Shown piece by piece: positions 58,349-64,000 of a stretch of 64,000 nt of DNA. The stretch is taken from positions 62,001 through 126,000 of the forward strand of contig NZ_NTMH01000034.1 of the NCBI RefSeq assembly GCF_002307475.1. Direction: 5' to 3'. Every line of letters begins with the position of its first letter. Positions within the stretch are counted from its first letter, which is position 1. The stretch comes from Pantoea allii. Lineage in GTDB: Bacteria; Pseudomonadota; Gammaproteobacteria; Enterobacterales; Enterobacteriaceae. Below the pieces are notes generated by a model, which did no database searches, was not told the DNA's origin, and was given only the letters and a program-made list of their open reading frames with translations. Position numbers and translations under genes: made by a program.

Positions 58349-59508
58349 GCATGCACCCGGGCCGCCGTACCGCCTGACTTGCGGAAGGTGATCAGGCAAA
58401 CGATCAGCCCAATCGCCGCCAGGCCAGCAGCGGCAACCGGCACCGCCGTCAGTCCATAGCCGCGCGCGATCACTGCCCCACCGACCCACGCGCCAAGCGC
58501 ATTGCCCACGTTAAAAGCGGAAATATTCAGGGTTGAAACCAGATTGGGGGCTTCTTTACCGTGGCGCACAACATTGATCTGCAGGCCGGGAACCGTTGCA
58601 AAGGTTGCCATCGCCCACAGGAACAATGTGATTTCCGCCAGCCACAGCGCATGGCTGGTCCAGCTAAACAGCAGTGAGAACAGCGTAATCAGCGAAAAAC
58701 TGCCGATCAGGCTCAGGGAGACTTTACGGTCGGCCATTTTGCCCCCCAGAATATTGCCCACGGTCAGGCCCGCGCCAATCAGGAACAACGTCCAGCTCAC
58801 GCCACGATCGCCAATGCCGGTAACCTGCAACAGCAACGGCGCAATGTAGCTGAACAGTGCAAACATGGCGGCGGCGAAACATACCGTCATCAGCAATGAC
58901 AGCCACAGTTTGCCATTTGCCAGCGCGCTGATTTCGCTTGCCAGATTGACCGGCTTCTCGTTTTTATTCCCCGGCAGACTGGTGATCAACGCGATAAATG
59001 CCAGCACGCCGATAGCCGAAACGCCCCAGAACGTGGCGCGCCAGCCAAACAGCTGACCAAACCAGGTTCCCAGCGGCACGCCTAAGACGTTTGCCAATGT
59101 GAGACCAGTGAACATCAACGCGACGGCTGAAGCCTGACGATCGGCGGAAACCAGACTGGCTGCAACCACCGACCCTATCCCAAAGAAGGCACCGTGACAG
59201 AGCGCAGTCACCACACGTGCCAGCATCAGTAAGTTATAACTGTAAGCCAGCGCACACAGCAGATTGCCGATGATAAAAATCACCATCAACAGGATCAGCG
59301 TTTTCTTACGCGGCAACTTCGCCGTTAACAGCGCCATGACTGGCGCACCGATTGCCACGCCTAATGCATAACCGCTAATTAACCAGCCAGCTGACGGAAT
59401 GGTCACACGCAAATCGTTTGCGACTTCCGGCAGCAGGCCCATGATCACAAACTCAGTGGTTCCGATGGCGAACGCACTCAGCGCCAATGCCAGCAATGCA
59501 ACAGGCAT
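58345..59508 (-). CDS. MFS exporter of the AraJ/YdhP type
   Basis: Inner-membrane transporter of 387 residues with 12 predicted helices. It opens with MPVALLALALSAFAIGTTEFVIMGLLPEVA, typical of the drug:H+ antiporter-1 group (AraJ, YdhP, PbuE-like). Motif A is weak (LTAKLPRKKTLIL near 60-72) and motif C-like LTLANVLGVPLGTWFGQLFGWRATF lies near 135-160. The substrate cannot be told from sequence; relatives export purine nucleosides, arabinose analogues or drugs. The ATG at 59508 is preferred over one 15 codons upstream. A 7-bp inverted repeat 27 bp upstream may be an operator. This gene does not occur here in E. coli. Confidence 0.88.
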   Translation of the reverse strand: MPVALLALALSAFAIGTTEFVIMGLLPEVANDLRVTIPSAGWLISGYALGVAIGAPVMALLTAKLPRKKTLILLMVIFIIGNLLCALAYSYNLLMLARVVTALCHGAFFGIGSVVAASLVSADRQASAVALMFTGLTLANVLGVPLGTWFGQLFGWRATFWGVSAIGVLAFIALITSLPGNKNEKPVNLASEISALANGKLWLSLLMTVCFAAAMFALFSYIAPLLLQVTGIGDRGVSWTLFLIGAGLTVGNILGGKMADRKVSLSLIGSFSLITLFSLLFSWTSHALWLAEITLFLWAMATFATVPGLQINVVRHGKEAPNLVSTLNISAFNVGNALGAWVGGAVIARGYGLTAVPVAAAGLAAIGLIVCLITFRKSGGTAARVHA

Positions 59509-59875
59509 AACACTCTCCCAAAAATGATAATTGCTGCGTGACAGTTGACTCACGCAATGTTATGAACGAGCTATAATTTATGATCTACATCACACTGTGT
59601 ATTACAGCATAGCTGCCTGTCATCTGATACTCACATAACAACAACAATCTATTGCGCAAATGGCAATAATTGACACACACACCAACTACGCTTATTAAAC
59701 ATACTGTTAGAGAAAGAAATACTGCTTTACGCACCAGACGTTGAGAAAGGTTGCCAGCGAAGTAGCCGTTTTTTTGCTAATACCGATTTTAGTTATCAAT
59801 AAAGTATTAGCGTTGCCGATATAGCTCTTATGAATCGCCAGATGAAATGCAGTCCTACTGACGCGGAGAGAGAAA
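59509..59875. promoter_or_regulatory. AT-rich divergent spacer between the MFS gene and the lipoprotein-protease gene
   Basis: 367 bp with no coding frame of note. It contains an inverted repeat at 59535-59556 near the MFS gene and a CRP-like site at 59579-59594 (TATGA-TCTACA-TCACA, one arm mismatch). The rest is low-GC sequence with AT runs that must contain the promoter for the plus-strand gene. I could not place that promoter with confidence. Confidence 0.5.
59535..59556. promoter_or_regulatory. Inverted repeat, candidate operator of the MFS gene
   Basis: TGCGTGA and TCACGCA form a perfect 7-bp inverted repeat with an 8-base spacer that itself contains the half-symmetric GTTGAC. It lies 27 bp upstream of the MFS start codon, a position where a dimeric repressor or a LysR-type protein could act. 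No dedicated regulator gene lies beside it except lysR. Confidence 0.45.
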
Positions 59876-60502
59876 ATGCAACGGCTTATCGTTTTAATGG
59901 TAATCAGTCTTACGGGCTGCTCAGTCGGTCATTATGAATACAGCAGAGAAGCTGAGAAACGCGTTGATATGACCGTGACCGGCATTCCAACCGTGCTGGG
60001 TGTGGGCACACTGGGTACCACCATTCCGTTAACCCCGAACTACAGCCTTACGGCGGCCCACGTGGCGAAATATTCGCTTTACCGTGTGAAAGCCTGGCAT
60101 CCGGAATGCGATCTTGCGGTCGTGTACCACAAAAACAGCGAAGCCAACCTGCCCCCATCATTCCGTAACAGCCATATCGGCGACCAGGTGAATCTTTATG
60201 GTTACAGCTTCATCTCCGCCATGCCCGTGAGCTCAACAGGCAAAAACCTGGTGAACACGACGTTAGCCAATGACTGGAATAAAGCAAACTGCGTGGTCGT
60301 GGCTGCCAATGCAGGCGTGGTTAAGGGCATGTCAGGCGGCGCAGTTTATAACGCCTCTGATGACACCCTGGCTGGCGTGATTATCGGCTACAGTCAGCGC
60401 ATCAACGATAACCATAGTGGTAAAACCTTGTATAAAGATGTGGCGCTGTATGTGCCCTATGCCCGTTTTCAGACCTGGCTGGATGATGCTGTGAAATCTT
60501 AG
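59876..60502 (+). CDS. Lipoprotein with a trypsin-like serine-protease fold
   Basis: I do not recognise a named gene. The 208-residue product starts MQRLIVLMVISLTGCSVGHY, with a lipobox LTGC (Cys15). It then shows all three elements of a chymotrypsin-type triad: LTAAHVAK (His62), ECDLAVVYH (Asp79) and KGMSGGAVYN (Ser153 in GxSGG). The His-Asp spacing of 17 residues is short compared with HtrA proteases. Cys78 and Cys139 could form a disulfide in the periplasm. There is no PDZ domain. GGAGAG precedes the ATG. It overlaps the convergent cupin gene by 4 bp. It is probably a small membrane-anchored periplasmic protease of unknown target, or a fold relative that binds peptide. Confidence 0.8.
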   Translation: MQRLIVLMVISLTGCSVGHYEYSREAEKRVDMTVTGIPTVLGVGTLGTTIPLTPNYSLTAAHVAKYSLYRVKAWHPECDLAVVYHKNSEANLPPSFRNSHIGDQVNLYGYSFISAMPVSSTGKNLVNTTLANDWNKANCVVVAANAGVVKGMSGGAVYNASDDTLAGVIIGYSQRINDNHSGKTLYKDVALYVPYARFQTWLDDAVKS

Positions 60503-60993
60503 GATTTTTCATCCGGCAGTCCGGAATGCGTGCCCATCTGCTGCTGCGGTGGGTTAAGCCATCTGTCTTTGCGCGTTGCCTCGTAGTCGCGGTTGAGCGG
60601 ATAAGTAATGCGATTCTCCGGCTTGCTGACCTCGCCGACCACCAGAAAGCGCGCGTCGGCGTCACTGTTATTAATAAAGGTGTGGCAAATACCGGTGCCG
60701 GCCGGAAAAGCCACTGCATCGCCCGGTGACAACGGGTAGAGTTCGCCATTGATCCAGGCATGGGGATAGCCTTCCAGCACGTAGATAAACTCTTCTTCTG
60801 CACTCTCTGCATGAGGATAAGACATGCGTCGTCCGGGTCGTAGCCTTTCATGATGGATGCCGAGCCGGGTTAAGCCCGACAGTTTTGCCAGAGGTGTACC
60901 AATGGACATCAGCTCATCGCTATCGGAATAATGTTCGTTGTCTTCGCCTTCCAGCGCTTGCCAGTGAAGAATGCAGTCAGGACGTTGCTTCAT
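60499..60993 (-). CDS. Cupin-domain protein
   Basis: 164-residue cytosolic protein with one cupin domain. Motif 1 reads SYPHAESAEEEFIYVLEGYPHAWING (about 58-83), where a His and the Glu residues could bind metal. Motif 2 reads LSPGDAVAFPAGTGICHTFINNSD (about 87-110) with a further His. The fold is shared by isomerases, dioxygenases and storage proteins, so the reaction cannot be named. It lies between the lipoprotein-protease gene and lysS on the minus strand; the lysS terminator lies between its start and lysS. The gene is not part of the E. coli order here. Confidence 0.85.
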   Translation of the reverse strand: MKQRPDCILHWQALEGEDNEHYSDSDELMSIGTPLAKLSGLTRLGIHHERLRPGRRMSYPHAESAEEEFIYVLEGYPHAWINGELYPLSPGDAVAFPAGTGICHTFINNSDADARFLVVGEVSKPENRITYPLNRDYEATRKDRWLNPPQQQMGTHSGLPDEKS

Positions 60994-61087
60994 GATGATC
61001 GCTCCAGGTTGAGATTGTCAGCCTGGCAGACGAGGGAGGATTACTCAAGTCGATGCACATTGTGAGGTGTGGCGGGCAGCAGAAATG

Positions 61088-61114
61088 AAAAAAGGCCGGA
61101 ATCACCCGGCCTTT
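61088..61114 (-). terminator. Terminator of lysS
   Basis: GGCCGG pairs with CCGGCC around a 6-base loop and is followed on the minus strand by six T. It begins 17 bases after the lysS stop. It ends the prfB-lysS transcript before the cupin gene. Confidence 0.88.
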
Positions 61115-61130
61115 AACCAGCAGCTGATAA

Positions 61131-62651
61131 TTACTTTGAGCCAGGGCGCAACGCCGGGAACAGGATAACGTCACGGATGGTATGGCTGTTGGTAAACAGC
61201 ATAACCATGCGGTCAATACCAATGCCTAACCCAGCCGTTGGCGGTAAACCATGTTCCAGCGCGGTGACGTAATCTTCGTCATAAAACATCGCTTCATCAT
61301 CGCCCGCATCTTTCGCATTAACCTGCTGCAGAAAACGCTCTGCCTGATCCTGCGCATCGTTAAGCTCAGAAAAGCCGTTACCGATTTCACGTCCGCCGAT
61401 AAAGAACTCGAAGCGGTCAGTGATTTCAGGATTCTCGTCGTTACGACGAGCCAGCGGAGAGACTTCAGCCGGATATTCAGTGATAAAGGTTGGCTGAATC
61501 AGGTGCGCTTCAGCGGTTTCTTCAAAGATTTCCGTCACTACGCGGCCTAAGCCCCAGCTTTTCTCAACCTTAATATGCAAGGACTGGGCAATGGCTACCG
61601 CTTTGTCGAAATCCTCCAGATCGGCCAAATCAGTTTCCGGACGGTATTTCTTGATCGCCTCACGCATGGTGAGTTTTTCAAACGGCTTACCGAAGTCGAA
61701 TTCCTGTTCACCGTAAGGCACAACGGTGCTGCCTAACACGTCCTGCGCCAGGGTACGGAACAGGCTTTCGGTCAGTTCAATCAGGTCTTTGTAATCCGCA
61801 TAAGCCATATAGAGTTCCATCATGGTGAACTCTGGGTTATGACGTGGCGAAATGCCCTCGTTGCGGAAGTTACGGTTGATCTCGAATACGCGATCAAAAC
61901 CGCCCACGACCAGACGTTTCAGGTACAGCTCTGGCGCAATACGCAGATACATATCAATATCCAGCGCATTATGATGCGTGATAAACGGACGCGCCGATGC
62001 GCCGCCCGGGATCACCTGCATCATCGGCGTTTCCACTTCCATAAAGTCGCGTCCAACCATGAACTGGCGAATGCCGGCCATGATCTGTGAACGGATTTTG
62101 AAGGTGTTACGTGAGTCATCGTTGGCAATCAGATCAAGATAACGCTGACGATAGCGCGTTTCCTGATCGGCCAGCCCGTGGAATTTGTCGGGCAGCGGGC
62201 GCAAGGCTTTGGTTAACAAGCGCAGCTCTGAGCAGTGGATCGACAGCTCGCCGGTTTTGGTTTTGAACAGTTTGCCGCGCGCACCGAGGATATCGCCCAG
62301 GTCCCACTTTTTGAACTGCTCGTTGTAGATGCCTTCGGCCAGATCGTCACGCGCCACATACAGCTGAATGCGGCCGCCCACGTCCTGCAGAGTAATAAAG
62401 GAAGCTTTGCCCATAATACGGCGCGTCATCATGCGGCCAGCCACGCTGACCTCAATGCCTAAGTCTTCCAGTTCTTCGTTACTCTTCTCGTCATAGCTGG
62501 CATGCAGCCGATCGGAGGTGATATCACGACGGAAATCGTTAGGAAACGCCACGCCGTTTTCACGCAGCACGCTCAGTTTCTCGCGACGCGTTTTCAGTTC
62601 GTTATTTAACTCAAGTGCAACGTCAGCGCTCTGCGGTTGTTGTTCAGACAT
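61131..62651 (-). CDS. lysS: Lysyl-tRNA synthetase LysS
   Basis: Class II aminoacyl-tRNA synthetase that charges tRNA-Lys. The 506-residue protein has an N-terminal OB-fold anticodon domain ([30 protein letters not shown] near 70-100). Motif 1 is [26 protein letters not shown], motif 2 is [26 protein letters not shown] near 265-290, and motif 3 is [30 protein letters not shown] near the end. It lies 9 bp after prfB, the usual enteric operon. Only one of the E. coli pair lysS/lysU is in this window. Confidence 0.98.
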   Translation of the reverse strand: MSEQQPQSADVALELNNELKTRREKLSVLRENGVAFPNDFRRDITSDRLHASYDEKSNEELEDLGIEVSVAGRMMTRRIMGKASFITLQDVGGRIQLYVARDDLAEGIYNEQFKKWDLGDILGARGKLFKTKTGELSIHCSELRLLTKALRPLPDKFHGLADQETRYRQRYLDLIANDDSRNTFKIRSQIMAGIRQFMVGRDFMEVETPMMQVIPGGASARPFITHHNALDIDMYLRIAPELYLKRLVVGGFDRVFEINRNFRNEGISPRHNPEFTMMELYMAYADYKDLIELTESLFRTLAQDVLGSTVVPYGEQEFDFGKPFEKLTMREAIKKYRPETDLADLEDFDKAVAIAQSLHIKVEKSWGLGRVVTEIFEETAEAHLIQPTFITEYPAEVSPLARRNDENPEITDRFEFFIGGREIGNGFSELNDAQDQAERFLQQVNAKDAGDDEAMFYDEDYVTALEHGLPPTAGLGIGIDRMVMLFTNSHTIRDVILFPALRPGSK

Positions 62652-62660
62652 GTCGGTTCC

Positions 62661-63759
62661 TTATAGCCCTGCTTTTAAACTTGCTTCAATGAATCGGTCC
62701 AGATCGCCATCCAGCACCGCCTGCGTGTTACGCGTTTCCACGCCGGTACGCAGATCTTTAATACGTGAGTCATCCAAAACGTAAGAACGGATCTGGCTGC
62801 CCCAGCCGATGTCAGACTTATTGTCTTCCAGCATCTGCTTCTCGGCATTTTTTTTCTGCATCTCAAGCTCGTACAGCTTCGCCTTCATCTGCTTCATCGC
62901 CTGATCTTTGTTTTTGTGCTGAGAGCGATCGTTTTGACACTGGGTTACCGTACCGGTTGGAACGTGGGTAATACGCACCGCCGATTCCGTACGGTTAACG
63001 TGCTGACCACCGGCACCAGAGGCGCGGTAAACGTCAATACGCAGGTCGGCCGGATTGATGTCGATATCAATATCGTCATCCACTTCCGGATAGATAAACG
63101 CTGAGCTAAAGGAGGTATGGCGGCGACCACCGGAGTCAAATGGACTCTTACGTACCAGGCGATGTACGCCGGTTTCGGTGCGCAGCCAGCCAAATGCATA
63201 ATCGCCAGAGACGCGAATAGTGACGGACTTGATGCCTGCCACTTCACCTTCTGACTCTTCAATAATTTCAGTCTTGAACCCTCTCGCCTCTGCCCAACGC
63301 AGATACATGCGCATCAGCATGCTGGCCCAGTCCTGTGCTTCTGTTCCACCGGAACCGGCCTGCAGATCAATGTAGCAGTCGGCGCTGTCATACTCGCCGG
63401 AAAACATACGACGAAACTCAAGCTCACCGAGTTTACCTTCCAGCACGTCCAGTTCAGCCACGGCTTCGTTGAAGGTTTCTTCATCGTCGGCTTCTACCGC
63501 CAGGTCAAGCAGCCCCTGCACATCTTCCAGCCCCTGGTTCATCTGATCGAGCGTATTAACGATGGCTTCCAGCGAGGAGCGCTCTTTACCCAGCGCCTGA
63601 GCACGTTCCGGTTCGTTCCAGACGTCGGGCTGTTCCAGTTCTGCGTTTACTTCTTCAAGGCGTTCTTTCTTGGCATCGTAGTCAAAGATACCCCCGAAGA
63701 ACGTCGCTGCGCTCGCTGAGGTCCTGAATACGGTATTTGACCGGGTTAATTTCAAACAT
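62661..63759 (-). CDS. prfB: Peptide chain release factor 2 (RF2), with programmed +1 frameshift
   Basis: RF2 ends translation at UGA and UAA. The ATG is at 63757-63759 and the first frame runs 25 codons to an in-frame TGA (63682-63684). The slippery site CTT-TGA-C, preceded by CGGGGG, moves the ribosome +1 to GAC, giving 365 residues as in E. coli. Low RF2 favours shifting, so the protein controls its own synthesis. The SPF anticodon tripeptide is in [16 protein letters not shown] and GGQ in [16 protein letters not shown]. Residue 246 is Ala, not the Thr of E. coli K-12. It is followed by lysS. Confidence 0.97.
63681..63696 (-). promoter_or_regulatory. Programmed frameshift site of prfB
   Basis: On the minus strand the segment reads CGGGGGTATCTTTGAC. 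The internal Shine-Dalgarno GGGGG lies 3 bases before the CTT codon, followed by the slow-read UGA-C stop context. E. coli has AGGGGG at this place, so one SD base differs. Known autoregulatory element. Confidence 0.95.
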
Positions 63760-63865
63760 GTGTTTAGCGTCTTTTTTACGTTCGATGGAATAAGAAATTC
63801 AGCCTGCGAGTTTACCCGAAACCGACGGCAGTTTGTAGCGTTGAGAAAATGCGCAGGTCTTAATC

Positions 63866-63900
63866 TTTCGGCTCAGTCAGATGGACTGGCTAAGCCGAAA
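63866..63900. other. Bulged hairpin between recJ and prfB
   Basis: Outer arms TTTCGGCT/AGCCGAAA and inner arms CAGTC/GACTG form a 13-bp interrupted stem with a 4-base bulge and a 5-base loop. It lies between the recJ stop and the prfB start, without a T-run. The rest of this 203-bp gap shows no other feature I can support. Confidence 0.35.
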
Positions 63901-63962
63901 CGGGCGTGACGATGGTAATCATGACGACAGGGGGAACAGTGCCGCGCAATCCGCCTGCCCGG

Positions 63963-64000
63963 CTAGCTGAGCGGCCAGAGGTGTTCAACAATCAGTTGCA
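63963..64000 (-). CDS. recJ: RecJ single-strand exonuclease, C-terminal tip only
   Basis: Only 11 codons and the stop TAG are in the window, reading QLIVEHLWPLS on the minus strand. The position directly upstream of prfB and the hydrophobic IVEHLWP ending fit RecJ, the 5'-3' single-strand exonuclease of recombination and mismatch repair. The assignment depends mainly on gene order. Confidence 0.6.
   Translation of the reverse strand, partial: QLIVEHLWPLS

Noticed and set aside
62661..63755. Reading prfB as a single unshifted frame starting at 63755
   Set aside because: Its first residues do not match RF2; the true start at 63759 with the +1 shift at CTT-TGA-C gives the exact RF2 N-terminus.

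Overview
The window is a stretch of core chromosome from a member of the Enterobacterales. Gene order follows the Escherichia coli 60-65 min region closely: mazG-relA-rlmD-barA-gud, truC-yqcC-csrB-syd-queF-ppnN-xni, rlmM-ygdD-gcvA/gcvB-ygdI-csdAE-tcdA-mltA-met tRNAs, amiC-argA-recDB-ptrA-recC-ppd genes-thyA-lgt-ptsP-rppH-mutH-ygdQR-tas-lysA-lysR, and lysS-prfB-recJ. Protein identity to E. coli looks moderate, and several E. coli neighbours are absent (sdaCB between ppnN and xni; lplT-aas-omrAB-galR between tas and lysA). This fits a relative such as Erwiniaceae (Pantoea or Erwinia type), but I cannot fix the genus from sequence alone. No insertion sequence, prophage, integrase or CRISPR array is visible.

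Layout. 1-4.2 kb: mazG (cut by the window edge), relA and rlmD on the minus strand. 4.3-7.0 kb: the hybrid sensor kinase gene barA. 7.0-16.1 kb: one consolidated galactarate/glucarate locus, with gudP-gudX-gudD-garL-garR-garK on the minus strand and garD divergent. 16.2-18.9 kb: yqcA-truC-yqcC, the sRNA csrB and syd. 19-24.6 kb: queF, ppnN, xni, rlmM, ygdD, gcvA. 24.6-29.1 kb: sRNA gcvB, lipoprotein gene ygdI, the CsdA-CsdE-TcdA sulfur/ct6A-tRNA module, and mltA. 29.3-31.0 kb: two initiator tRNA genes, then a solitary D-serine dehydratase gene. 31.1-47.5 kb: amiC, argA, recD-recB-ptrA-recC and a four-gene minor pseudopilin cluster. 47.7-55.9 kb: thyA-lgt, ptsP, rppH, a 686-bp gene-free spacer rich in DnaA boxes, then mutH, ygdQ, ygdR, tas. 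56-64 kb: lysA/lysR, an MFS exporter, a small lipoprotein with a trypsin-like triad, a cupin gene, lysS, prfB with its programmed +1 frameshift, and the 3' tip of recJ.

How the parts connect. BarA, CsrB and an 18-bp UvrY-type palindrome 173 bp upstream of the predicted csrB start are all present, so both the input and an output of the BarA-UvrY-Csr circuit lie within 14 kb. RelA and the GC-rich discriminator of the initiator-tRNA promoter are two ends of the stringent response. The gar/gud locus encodes uptake, both dehydratases, aldolase, reductase and kinase, a complete path from either sugar diacid to 2-phosphoglycerate plus pyruvate. RecBCD is complete and in the usual order around ptrA.

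The least explained parts are the lipoprotein-protease/cupin/MFS group between lysR and lysS, the DnaA-box cluster upstream of mutH, and several small departures from E. coli (short GcvB, TTG-started ppdC, structured xni leader).
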